Shown in pieces: positions 1-6,568 of a stretch of DNA of 15,124 bases. The notes beneath the pieces were generated by a model. That model made no database searches. It saw only the letters and a list, made by a program, of their open reading frames with translations, and had not been told where the DNA came from. Source of the stretch: Paracoccaceae bacterium. GTDB lineage: Bacteria > Pseudomonadota > Alphaproteobacteria > Rhodobacterales > Rhodobacteraceae. The position numbers and the translations under genes are program-made. Within the stretch, counting starts at the first letter, position 1. Each line of letters begins with the position of its first letter. Where the stretch lies: positions 1-15,124 of the forward strand of contig SKNG01000249.1 of assembly GCA_007120685.1 (NCBI GenBank), read 5' to 3'.

Positions 1-25
1 AGGCGTTGTCGGAGGTGAAGATCAT
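1..25 (-). CDS. Probable threonine aldolase, N-terminal codons only (runs off left edge)
   Basis: Only eight codons are inside the window, reading MIFTSDNA from an ATG at 25-23. Low-specificity L-threonine aldolases (PLP fold type I, threonine to glycine plus acetaldehyde) commonly begin with a very similar FTSDNAS stretch, which is the only basis for the product name. An AAGGGG ribosome binding site sits 8 bases before the ATG, and the start lies 12 bases after the stop of the YcgN-family gene on the same strand, so it is probably the next gene of the same operon. That a gene starts here is well supported; the identity is a guess from a very short peptide. Confidence 0.5.
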
Positions 26-37
26 GCGCGAGCCCCT

Positions 38-511
38 TCAGATCTCGATGTCGATGATATGGTCTTCCCAGTCTTCCTGGTCGATCTCGTATTCCGGCAG
101 CGTGGCGCCCCGCACCGAGACGCCGGCGCGATGCACGCTTTCCGGATCACCGGAAACCAGCGGGTGCCAGGCCGCCAGCCCGCGCCCCTCGTGCAGCCGG
201 CGGTAGGCGCAGCTTTTGGGCATCCAGTAGGCGACCTCGGGCAGGGTGGCGGGGGTCAGCACCACGCATTCGGGCACCAGCGACTTGCGGATCGCATAAT
301 TGCCGCAGCGGCAGGTGGTGTCGTCGAAGAGCCGGCAGGCGATGCGGGTGAAGGCCACCTCGCCGGTGTCCTCGTCCTCCAGCTTGTTCAGGCAGCATTT
401 GCCGCAGCCGTCGCACAGCGCCTCCCATTCGGCCTTGCTCATCCGCGCCAGCGGCACGGTTTCCCAGAAGCGGGGGCGCAAGGCGGGGGGCTGTCGCGCG
501 TCCTCAGGCAT
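38..511 (-). CDS. YcgN-family (UPF0260) cysteine-cluster protein
   Basis: A 157-residue protein of the UPF0260/YcgN family, whose biochemical role is not established. It carries the family's cysteine cluster CDGCGKCC (about residues 33-40), then further cysteines at about 59, 67, 69 and 82 and in PKSCAYRR. The cluster resembles CxxCxxCC modules thought to bind zinc or an iron-sulfur centre. The C-terminal part, AWHPLVSGDPESVHRAG, is also family-typical and the length is normal. Two starts are possible, a GTG at 514 directly followed by the ATG at 511; I chose the ATG. Either start overlaps the 3' end of ribF (stop at 506-504), which implies translational coupling. Family assignment is firm; function is unknown. 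Confidence 0.9.
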   Translation of the reverse strand: MPEDARQPPALRPRFWETVPLARMSKAEWEALCDGCGKCCLNKLEDEDTGEVAFTRIACRLFDDTTCRCGNYAIRKSLVPECVVLTPATLPEVAYWMPKSCAYRRLHEGRGLAAWHPLVSGDPESVHRAGVSVRGATLPEYEIDQEDWEDHIIDIEI

Positions 512-1427
512 CACGCAGGATCTCGCGGGCTTGCACGCTGTCGGCGTCCATCTGGGTGATCAGCGCCTCGACACTGGTGAAATTCACTTCCGGCCGCAGG
601 AACTCGACCAGCGCGACAGAGATATGGGTGCCATAAAGATCACCCTTGAAATCAAGCACATGAACCTCGAAGTTGGGCTTGTTCACACCGAACATCGGGC
701 GCACGCCCAGCGAGGCCACGCCGTCATGCACGCCCGAATGCGGGCCTTCCATAACCTCTACCTTCACCGCATAGACGCCGAAGCGCGGCAGGTGCAGCCC
801 GTCCAGCGCCATGTTGGCTGTGGGATAGCCCAGATCCCGGCCGCGCTTTTCGCCATGGATCACGGCGCCGTCGATGCGGTGGCGGTGGCCCAGCATCACG
901 GCGGCATCGCGCACGCGGCCCTCGGTCAGCGCGGCGCGGATGGCGGTAGAGGAGATGGCGCCGCCGGTGCCGGCGATCAGCGGCACGATGGTCACGTCAA
1001 AGCCCAGATCGGCGCCCATGGCGCGCAGGCTTTCGGCGGTGCCGGTACGGCCCTTGCCGAAACAGAAATCGGCGCCGACGACGACATGCGCCAGGCCCAG
1101 CTCCTGGGCCAGCACCGCGCGGGCGAAGTCTTCGGCGGGCAGGGGCGCGATCCGGGCGAAGGGCAGTTCATAAAGCCGCTCGATGCCCAGCCGGCGCAGG
1201 CGGTTCTGCCGCGCCTCGGCATTCATCAGGCGGAAGGCGGGGGCATCGGGAGCGAAATACGCGCGGGGGTGGGGCTCGAATGTGATGATGCCCAGGGGCA
1301 GGCCGGGGCGGCGGGCGTGGTCTATTACCGCCTGATGGCCGCGGTGTACGCCATCGAAATTACCGATGGCGGCCGATGCGCCACGGTGCGCCGGGTCGAT
1401 GCCCTGCCAGTCGGTGATGATATCCAT
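504..1427 (-). CDS. ribF: Bifunctional riboflavin kinase / FAD synthetase
   Basis: A 307-residue cytoplasmic enzyme that phosphorylates riboflavin to FMN and adenylylates FMN to FAD. The N-terminal nucleotidyltransferase domain shows GNFDGVHRGHQ (residues 22-32, the GxxH-type ATP site), FEPHP (50-54), VVGADFCFGKGRTG (about 116-129) and SSTAIR (159-164). The C-terminal flavokinase domain shows GEKRGRDLGYPTAN (192-205), GVYAV (217-221) and FEVHVLDFKGDLYG (253-266). Length and domain order match the bacterial RibF family. The ATG at 1427 leaves the normal short N-terminus, although only a weak GACGGG is visible as a binding site. It overlaps the downstream ycgN-like gene by 8 bases and starts 97 bases after the stop of the MaoC gene, so one transcript could carry all of them. 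Confidence 0.97.
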   Translation of the reverse strand: MDIITDWQGIDPAHRGASAAIGNFDGVHRGHQAVIDHARRPGLPLGIITFEPHPRAYFAPDAPAFRLMNAEARQNRLRRLGIERLYELPFARIAPLPAEDFARAVLAQELGLAHVVVGADFCFGKGRTGTAESLRAMGADLGFDVTIVPLIAGTGGAISSTAIRAALTEGRVRDAAVMLGHRHRIDGAVIHGEKRGRDLGYPTANMALDGLHLPRFGVYAVKVEVMEGPHSGVHDGVASLGVRPMFGVNKPNFEVHVLDFKGDLYGTHISVALVEFLRPEVNFTSVEALITQMDADSVQAREILRDA

Positions 1428-1523
1428 GCGGCCCGTCTGCCCCGCCGTCTGCTCCGCCCGTCAACGCCCGGATGGGGCGCGGGGGCCGGGGCGCGGTTGC
1501 GGCGCGCCGGGCGGTCTTGCGCC

Positions 1524-1982
1524 TCAGTCGAATTTTCGGCTGGGCGCCAGCACCATCGCCTCGCCCTTCAGGACGGTGGTATCGCCCACCGAACAGCGAC
1601 AATCAAGGGTCACGCGGCGTTTGCGGTGGTCGATCTCGCGCACCGTGACCTCGGCCAGGACGGTGTCGCCGGGGCGCACGGGGGCCAGGAATTTCAGCGA
1701 CTGGCCCATGTAGATGGTGCCATGGCCGGGCAGCTGCTCGCCGATCACGGCCGAAATCAGCCCGGCGGTCAGCATGCCATGGGCGATGCGCCCCTCGAAG
1801 ATGGTGTCCTGGGCGTAATCCTCGTCCAGATGCACCGGGTTGTGGTCGGTCGATACCTCGGCAAAGAGTTCGATGTCACGGTCGGTGATCTGCTTGCGCA
1901 GATAACGCATCATGCCGATCTCCAGATCCTCGATGCAGATCGTGCCGCGGGGCAGATTGTCGTTCGGGCGGGCATCGAGCAT
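1524..1982 (-). CDS. MaoC-family (R)-specific enoyl-CoA hydratase, PhaJ-like
   Basis: A hot-dog-fold hydratase, 152 residues from the chosen start. It carries the R-hydratase motif STDHNPVHLDEDYA, with the catalytic Asp and His at residues 46 and 51 (D-x4-H), followed by FEGRIAHGML and then IYMGQSLKFLAPVRPGD. PhaJ enzymes add water to trans-2-enoyl-CoA to give (R)-3-hydroxyacyl-CoA, linking beta-oxidation to polyhydroxyalkanoate synthesis. The reading frame extends upstream to an ATG at 2066 (180 residues). I prefer the ATG at 1982 because GGAG lies 8 bases before it, the upstream ATG has no binding site, and the extra 28 codons use codons uncommon here (AGG, TCA, AAA). The exact substrate cannot be read from sequence; MaoC-like acyl-CoA dehydratase is the safe name. 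Confidence 0.88.
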   Translation of the reverse strand: MLDARPNDNLPRGTICIEDLEIGMMRYLRKQITDRDIELFAEVSTDHNPVHLDEDYAQDTIFEGRIAHGMLTAGLISAVIGEQLPGHGTIYMGQSLKFLAPVRPGDTVLAEVTVREIDHRKRRVTLDCRCSVGDTTVLKGEAMVLAPSRKFD

Positions 1983-2089
1983 TGGCGTGGCTCCGTCTTG
2001 ATGGCCGGCACCCCTGAACGGGGGCGCCTTGGTTGCTGACGTGTCGGGTTTATCTTGCTGCGTCATCGGGGACTGGCTTGTTGCGCCGC

Positions 2090-2118
2090 AGCATAGTGGG
2101 GGCAGCAGCGGGATGCAA
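2090..2118 (-). promoter_or_regulatory. Possible sigma-70-type promoter of the MaoC gene
   Basis: On the minus strand, TTGCAT (2118-2113) and TATGCT (2095-2090) are separated by exactly 17 bases. This would start transcription near 2083, giving a leader of about 100 bases to the preferred MaoC start. Matches to consensus are 3 of 6 and 4 of 6, so this is a prediction only. The surrounding 2055-2180 region is AT-richer than its neighbours and contains many TTGC/GCAA words, which may be operator sites. Confidence 0.35.
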
Positions 2119-2278
2119 GCGGCAAGGCAATTTATTTGCGCCTGTGGTCAAATTGCCGCAACAATATTGCTTTCCTGATTTTCGTCTGGCGGGTCCTGTG
2201 GGGCGCGCGGGTCACGTCGCCTGACCCGCTGCCCGGGCCGCCGGGCGGGTGCCTTGCCTGGCCCGGCGAAGGGGACGG

Positions 2279-3502
2279 TCAGGCGGCATCATCGGCCAGG
2301 GCGATGGTGCCGTCGTCCAGCAGTGTCCTGATCGCCGCCACCACGGTATTCTGCGCGGCCTCGGCATTTTTCGCCTTGACCGGTCCCATCCCCTCGACCT
2401 CGTCACGCAGGGCGCCGGCCAGGCGTTGCGACATGTTGGCCAGCAGGAACTCTGCCGCTGCGCCCTCGGGGCTGTCCGGGGCCGACAGCGCGGCGGCCAG
2501 CGCGGTGATCAGTTCATCCTGCGCCACCTCGCGCAGGATCCGGGGCACATCGCGCGGATTGATGCGTTCGGGGATATGCGCGAAGGTGAAGATGTTGCGC
2601 CGAACGTCCTGGGCGAACCCGGCGTCATCCCCTTCCAGATCGCGCAGAAGCGAATCGCGTTGGTCCGAGGGCACGGCGTTCAGGATGGCGCCGAAGCGTT
2701 CGCCGGGCGAGGCGGCAAAGGCCGGGCGTGGGCGTTCGTCCAACTGGCGGGCGAGCGAGGCGCCGATGCGGGCCACCACACGCGGGGCGATGCTTTCGGT
2801 CAGCGGCATCGCGCAGGCGATCCGGCGCGCGCGGTCACCGGGCATCTGGCCGAGCAGGCCGGCGGCCTTGGCGGTATTGAGCTTCGACAGCACCACCGCC
2901 GACACCTCGGCGCCTTCCTGGGCCAGAAGCGGCAGCAGGTCTTCGTCCTGGGCCTGGGCGATGCCATCCCAGGGGCTGCCCGCGCCGCGTGCACGCGCCG
3001 TGCGGCGCAGCCGTTCCGCCGCAGCCGGGCTGAGCCTGTCGCCCAGCCGGTCCAGCGCCGCCTCGATTCCGCCGGAAAAGCTGAGCCCCACCTGTTCCAG
3101 CGTCTCCACAAACTCGCGCACCACGCTGTGCAGGGTTTCGCGGTCCACCAGGCGCAGCGCGGCGATTTGTTCGGTCAGGCTGGTCTGCATCTCTTCGGGC
3201 AGGGCGGAGAGCGGCAGCTCGGCGCCTTCCTCCAGCAGCAGCCGCACCAGGATCGCGGCCTTCTGGCGTCCGGTCAGGGCCGGGATGCGGCGGCCGCCGG
3301 GCCCGGTGGACAGCCCGCCCGGTGACGAATCGCTTCCCTGATGCGTCATTGCGGCCATGCGGTGCCCGCTACCGGGGGCGACCGCTGCGGCCTGTGCGGA
3401 CCGGGCCAGGGCCGGTGGCGCGGCGGGCGCGGGCAGGGGGCCGGGCAGCAGGGCGCTGTCACCGGGCGAGGCGGCAAGGGCGGTGGGCGAATTTTGCGGC
3501 AT
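2279..3502 (-). CDS. fliG: FliG-like flagellar motor switch protein (isolated, divergent)
   Basis: A 407-residue protein. Residues 1-70 are a Pro/Ala-rich tail with no domain resemblance. From about 75 (LTGRQKAAILVRLLLEEG) it follows FliG N, M and C domains. The C-domain contains NIFTFAHI (303-310), NPRDVPRILREVAQDELITALAA (within 315-337), NMSQR (356-360), LRDEVEGMGPVK (365-376) and a terminal helix to ALADDAA. FliG sits between the MS ring and FliM and takes torque from MotA. Aligning by eye to E. coli FliG, Arg281 (here Arg360) and Asp288 (Asp367) are kept, Asp289 is Glu368, Arg297 is Lys376, and Lys264 appears lost. The FliM-contacting EHPQ motif of the M domain reads EGAE (196-199). No other flagellar gene is nearby. 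The start at 3502 is preceded only by a weak ACGGAT; ATGs at residues 49 and 52 lack any binding site. Confidence 0.82.
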   Translation of the reverse strand: MPQNSPTALAASPGDSALLPGPLPAPAAPPALARSAQAAAVAPGSGHRMAAMTHQGSDSSPGGLSTGPGGRRIPALTGRQKAAILVRLLLEEGAELPLSALPEEMQTSLTEQIAALRLVDRETLHSVVREFVETLEQVGLSFSGGIEAALDRLGDRLSPAAAERLRRTARARGAGSPWDGIAQAQDEDLLPLLAQEGAEVSAVVLSKLNTAKAAGLLGQMPGDRARRIACAMPLTESIAPRVVARIGASLARQLDERPRPAFAASPGERFGAILNAVPSDQRDSLLRDLEGDDAGFAQDVRRNIFTFAHIPERINPRDVPRILREVAQDELITALAAALSAPDSPEGAAAEFLLANMSQRLAGALRDEVEGMGPVKAKNAEAAQNTVVAAIRTLLDDGTIALADDAA

Positions 3503-3610
3503 GTCGGCATCCGTCTGGCGGGATGCGACGAGCCTCGCAGACAGGGGTTAAGCGAAAGCGAACGGCTGACCGAAAGCGGGGGCGATTCGCCGCGCGGAAA
3601 GAGCGTGCAT

Positions 3611-3624
3611 TTGATCGAGGTCAA
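3611..3624. promoter_or_regulatory. FNR/FnrL-type binding site
   Basis: TTGATCGAGGTCAA fits the FNR-family 14-base palindrome TTGAT-N4-ATCAA with one deviation (G for A in the second half), a variation also present in the hemA box of this window. It lies in the 302-base gap between fliG and ispG, 109 bases before the fliG start on the minus strand and about 111 bases before a plus-strand terminator hairpin. No good -10 element is visible at the class II distance in either direction, so which transcript it controls is open. Confidence 0.5.
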
Positions 3625-3649
3625 GGCGGGCGCGCGCCGGCCTGGTGCA

Positions 3650-3764
3650 GGATGGCATCCGAAGGCCCAGGCGCGGCTTCCGCCTGATCTTCATCTCCCG
3701 TTTTCGGTCGCGTCTCGGCGGTCGGAACAACTTCAGGCCGCAGGCTTGCCTGCGGCCTTTCTTT
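3650..3764 (+). ncRNA. Candidate small RNA in the fliG-ispG gap
   Basis: This is inferred from structure and orientation only. A strong intrinsic terminator points along the plus strand (3735-3764), but no plus-strand protein gene precedes it. Upstream on the same strand are an 11-base palindrome GGATGGCATCC (3650-3660), a hairpin CAGGCG-N7-CGCCTG (3668-3686), and an unpaired-looking pyrimidine-rich stretch TCTTCATCTCCCGTTTTC that could pair with ribosome binding sites. An FNR-type box lies just upstream (3611-3624); a class II promoter there would start transcription near 3659 and give an RNA of about 105 bases. The 5' end is uncertain and the expected -10 position is GC-rich. Plus-strand reading frames here run straight through the terminator and look non-coding. 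The rest of the gap shows nothing else recognisable. Confidence 0.4.
3735..3764 (+). terminator. Intrinsic terminator on the plus strand
   Basis: AGGCCGCAGG (3735-3744) pairs perfectly with CCTGCGGCCT (3749-3758) around a four-base loop, followed by TTCTTT (3759-3764). On the minus strand the stem is followed by GAAGTTGTT, a poor uridine tract, so the functional direction appears to be plus. It could act weakly for ispG in the other direction. Confidence 0.65.
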
Positions 3765-3783
3765 GTGGCGCTTTGCGGCAGAA

Positions 3784-3804
3784 GAACCGGCGAAGGGTCG
3801 GTTC
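3784..3804 (-). terminator. Possible weak terminator after ispG
   Basis: Directly after the ispG stop codon, GAACCG and CGGTTC (minus strand, outer arms of 3804-3784) can form a six-pair stem with a nine-base loop, followed by TTCTTCTG. The stem is short and the uridine tract is interrupted, so this is a weak candidate. Confidence 0.3.
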
Positions 3805-4953
3805 TCAGGCCGAAACCCGGCCCGGTGCGGCCTCGGTTTCCGTGCTCTCCTCGGCCTCGATCTCGGCGGCGCGTTTCTCGACAAGCTCGACGATATGGTC
3901 GATCATCTGGGCATTCGACATCTTGTGGCTCTGCTTACCCGCCACATAGACCATGCCGGAACCGGCGCCGCCGCCGGTAAAGCCGATATCGGTCAGCAGC
4001 GCCTCGCCCGGCCCGTTGACCACGCAGCCGATGATCGACAGGCTCATCGGGGTCTTGATATGGCCCAGGCGTTCTTCCAGCGTCTCCACCGTCTTGATGA
4101 CGTCGAAGCCCTGCCGCGCGCAGGAGGGGCAGGAGATGATCTGCACGCCGCGGGTGCGCAGGCCCAGCGATTTCAGGATCTCGTAGCCGACCTTGACCTC
4201 CTGCACCGGATCGGCGGAAAGCGACACGCGGATGGTGTCGCCGATGCCCATCCACAAGAGGTTGCCAAGCCCCACGGCCGATTTCACCGTGCCGGTGGTC
4301 AGCCCGCCGGCCTCGGTAATGCCAAGGTGGATGGGGGCGTCGGTGGCCTCGGCCAGCATCTGATAGGCGGCCGCGGCCATGAACACGTCGGATGCCTTGC
4401 AGGAGATCTTGAATTCGTGAAAATCGTTGTCCTGCAAAAGCTTGATATGGTCCAGCCCGCTCTCGACCATGGCATCGGGGCAGGGCTCGCCATATTTGTC
4501 CAGCAGATGTTTCTCCAGGCTGCCCGCGTTGACGCCAATGCGGATGGAACAGCCATGGTCGCGCGCGGCCTTGATCACCTCGCGCACGCGCGACGCCTCG
4601 CCGATGTTGCCGGGGTTGATGCGCAGGCAGGCCGCACCGGCCTCGGCGGCCTCGATGGCGCGTTTGTAGTGGAAATGGATGTCGGCGACGATGGGCACCG
4701 GGCTTTCGCGCGTGATCTCGCGCAGGGCGCGGGTGCTGGGCTGATCGGGGGTAGAGACGCGGACAATATCGGCGCCGGCCTCGGCGGCGGCCTCGATCTG
4801 GGCAAGAGTGGCGGGGATGTCGGTGGTATCGGTGTTGGTCATGGTCTGCACCGTGATCGGCGCCCCGCCGCCCACGGGCACCTGGCCGACCATGATCTGG
4901 CGTGACTGCCGCCGGTCGATGTTGCGCCAGGGGCGGATGGGGTTGTGTGACAT
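3805..4953 (-). CDS. ispG: 4-hydroxy-3-methylbut-2-en-1-yl diphosphate synthase (GcpE)
   Basis: A 382-residue cytoplasmic [4Fe-4S] enzyme of the MEP isoprenoid pathway, reducing methylerythritol cyclodiphosphate to HMBPP. Present are the N-terminal block SRQIMVGQVPVGGGAPITVQ (residues 17-36), the TIM-barrel segments ADIHFHYKRAI (90-100) and RINPGNIG (111-118), and the cluster ligands: ISCPSCARQG with Cys275 and Cys278, and IIGCVVNGPGEA with Cys310 and Glu317. The last 25 residues are Glu/Ala-rich and probably disordered. The ATG at 4953 fits the conserved N-terminus, although its binding site is poor (GGGA about 12 bases upstream). It lies downstream of the RodZ-like gene on the same strand, an arrangement also known in gammaproteobacteria (yfgA-gcpE), but here a 222-base gap with a long palindrome separates the two. 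Confidence 0.97.
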   Translation of the reverse strand: MSHNPIRPWRNIDRRQSRQIMVGQVPVGGGAPITVQTMTNTDTTDIPATLAQIEAAAEAGADIVRVSTPDQPSTRALREITRESPVPIVADIHFHYKRAIEAAEAGAACLRINPGNIGEASRVREVIKAARDHGCSIRIGVNAGSLEKHLLDKYGEPCPDAMVESGLDHIKLLQDNDFHEFKISCKASDVFMAAAAYQMLAEATDAPIHLGITEAGGLTTGTVKSAVGLGNLLWMGIGDTIRVSLSADPVQEVKVGYEILKSLGLRTRGVQIISCPSCARQGFDVIKTVETLEERLGHIKTPMSLSIIGCVVNGPGEALLTDIGFTGGGAGSGMVYVAGKQSHKMSNAQMIDHIVELVEKRAAEIEAEESTETEAAPGRVSA

Positions 4954-5084
4954 GGGGCGCGGTCCCGCTGCAGTGGCGTTTCGGTCCAGACAGAGATAAC
5001 CCCGCCGGGGCCGGGAGGCAATGTCGCGCCGGGTGCGGGGGCGCTGCCCCCCATCGCCTGCGGCCTGGGCGTCGCCCGTTCCTT

Positions 5085-5117
5085 CCCTGAAATCGGTCCG
5101 CAGGACCGATTTCAGGG
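5085..5117. repeat. Perfect 15-bp inverted repeat between rodZ and ispG
   Basis: CCCTGAAATCGGTCC (5085-5099) and its exact reverse complement (5103-5117) flank the loop GCA. Neither strand has a uridine tract after the stem, so it is not a classical intrinsic terminator. It could be a REP-like dispersed palindrome, an RNA-processing or stability hairpin between the rodZ and ispG transcripts, or half of a composite element with the adjacent GGATATTT-type repeat. Confidence 0.7.
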
Positions 5118-5122
5118 CGCTC

Positions 5123-5158
5123 GGAACCCCCGGGGATATTTCAGGAGCAAAGAGGGAG
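5123..5158 (+). repeat. GGATATTT-type intergenic repeat, copy 1
   Basis: This stretch starts GGAACCCCCGGGGATATTT and ends GGAGCAAAGAGGGAG. A second copy in the window (11602-11634) shares the order GGAACC, then a (G)TATTT core, then GG-CAA(A)GA-, then a G-rich end. I associate similar sequences with intergenic DNA of Rhodobacteraceae. The function is not known to me. It lies 18 bases past the rodZ stop, in antisense orientation to rodZ. Confidence 0.5.
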
Positions 5159-5175
5159 CAGGCGAGAAAGGCCGG

Positions 5176-6423
5176 TCAGTCTGCGGTGTCGGCAAGGCGG
5201 GCGACATGCACCGCCAGATCCTGATCGCGCGTGAGATCGGCCTGGGCGAGGCCTTCGCGCAGCGCATCGACCGAAAGCGCCATGTTGCGGACCACCTGTG
5301 CGCCGGGCGCGGCGGGGCCGTAGGGCTGGCCGTCGATCAGGAAATAGACCGAGCCGGAGTTGCCGGCGTGCAGGGTGGGGGGCAGTTCGGTCTGCGGGAT
5401 GGTGTAGGTTTCGCCGGCATCGAGGATGCGTTCGAAGATCACCGAGTTGTCGGCACCGCGCACGCGCACCCAGGAAGGCCGCACAGCCAGAAGCTCGACC
5501 GTCGGCGGGCCTGCATTCACCACCTGGGGAGCGGGCAGGGCGTCATCCTCGGCCTGGGCGGCAAGAGCCTCGGAGACCGCAGCATCGGCCGATATCGCGG
5601 CGGGTTCGCCTTCATCGCGCGGGCTGATCGCCGCGATGGGCCCGTCACGCGGCACCATGACCGGCGTATCCAGCGCCTGCGGGCGGGCGACGCGCACACG
5701 GCCTTCCACCGCCGGGGTGTCGGTGGTCGTCCCGGCCTCGGCCCGGGTGCGGGGGGCGCGCATCGGGTCGTCTTCTCCGCCCAACACGCCCGAGCCCGCT
5801 CCCGGCACAGCGAGCGGATCGATGTCGGACAGCACCGTGGGGGCGAAATCGGCCGGGGCGACCTGCACGCGCTGGACTTCGTTCAACACCATCCACCCGG
5901 CAAAGCCCAGCCCGCCGATCAGCGCCGCAAGCACGCTGATCGAGCCCAGCGCGCCGCGCTCGATACGGCGCCAGAAGGGTTCCGGGTCCGGCAGCAGGCC
6001 CACGCCCTTCAGCGGCGCATTGCCGCCGGTGGCGGAAGGCTGGCGCCGCGGTGCAGCGGCGGGGCCGGCGGGTGTCGGCGTGCTGTCGCGGCCGAATCCG
6101 GCCATGCCGTGGCTAATGGCGAAGCCATGTTCCTGACAAAACCGCTCGTAGACCCATTCGGGGTCCATGCCCAAGTATCGAGCGTAGGAGCGCACGAAAC
6201 CGGCGACGAAGCTGGGGGTCTCGAAGACATCCAGATCGCCGTTCTCGATCGCCGCGATATAGGTTGCCCTGATGTGCAACTCGCGCTGCACGTCCAGCAG
6301 CGACTTGCTCAGCGTTGCCCGTTCGCCGCGCAACAGATCGCCCAGACGCAGCTCGTAATCATCGAAGCCGCGTGGCCGTTCCTGTTCCTGTTGTGCCGGA
6401 GGCTGTTCCTTCCGCCAGATCAT
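5176..6423 (-). CDS. RodZ-like HTH membrane protein with C-terminal DUF4115 domain
   Basis: A 415-residue bitopic inner-membrane protein. A cytoplasmic helix-turn-helix domain (about residues 23-100: LGDLLRGERATLSKSLLDVQ ... ATYIAAIENGDLDVFETPSFVAGFVRSYARYLGM) is followed by a Pro/Ala-rich linker, one membrane segment (about 158-181, GALGSISVLAALIGGLGFAGWM), a long low-complexity periplasmic stretch (190-305), and a C-terminal beta-rich domain (about 308-385: VELLAVRPSWVRVRG ... LHAGNSGSVYFLIDG) typical of RodZ. RodZ links MreB to the cell-wall elongation machinery and keeps rods rod-shaped. GAGG about 9 bases before the ATG at 6423 supports the start. It lies between hemA and ispG on the same strand. 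Family is firm; the morphogenetic role is inferred from homologues. Confidence 0.88.
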   Translation of the reverse strand: MIWRKEQPPAQQEQERPRGFDDYELRLGDLLRGERATLSKSLLDVQRELHIRATYIAAIENGDLDVFETPSFVAGFVRSYARYLGMDPEWVYERFCQEHGFAISHGMAGFGRDSTPTPAGPAAAPRRQPSATGGNAPLKGVGLLPDPEPFWRRIERGALGSISVLAALIGGLGFAGWMVLNEVQRVQVAPADFAPTVLSDIDPLAVPGAGSGVLGGEDDPMRAPRTRAEAGTTTDTPAVEGRVRVARPQALDTPVMVPRDGPIAAISPRDEGEPAAISADAAVSEALAAQAEDDALPAPQVVNAGPPTVELLAVRPSWVRVRGADNSVIFERILDAGETYTIPQTELPPTLHAGNSGSVYFLIDGQPYGPAAPGAQVVRNMALSVDALREGLAQADLTRDQDLAVHVARLADTAD

Positions 6424-6512
6424 CCGCCCTGTCCTCTTACCGCCTGCCCTTCGGGTCTGGGTGAAACCGGGCCTGTCTTGCGCAGGTTGCCGCCGGTATC
6501 CCCTACCTCTTG

Positions 6513-6528
6513 TCTGTTTTCTAACAGA
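6513..6528. repeat. 16-base inverted repeat upstream of rodZ
   Basis: TCTGTT (6513-6518) and AACAGA (6523-6528) flank TTCT in the AT-richer gap between the hemA stop and the rodZ start, about 90 bases before rodZ. It may be an operator or a weak hairpin; no regulator is implied by sequence alone. Confidence 0.35.
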
Positions 6529-6568
6529 TCACAACAAGAAATTGAAGGGAGAAGTCATCCACAGGCGA

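Noticed and set aside
300..2039. A 579-codon open frame on the plus strand across ycgN, ribF and the MaoC gene
   Set aside because: It is antisense to three well-recognised genes, has no recognisable domain and a His/Gln/Gly/Ala-rich composition typical of shadow frames in GC-rich DNA.
3341..3949. Plus-strand open frames through the fliG-ispG gap as possible small proteins
   Set aside because: They run through the terminator hairpin and into antisense of ispG, with no ribosome binding site or conserved sequence.
6548..6560. TCATCCACA as a DnaA box
   Set aside because: It differs from TTATNCACA at one of the conserved positions and stands alone; no cluster or origin-like AT-rich unwinding region is present.
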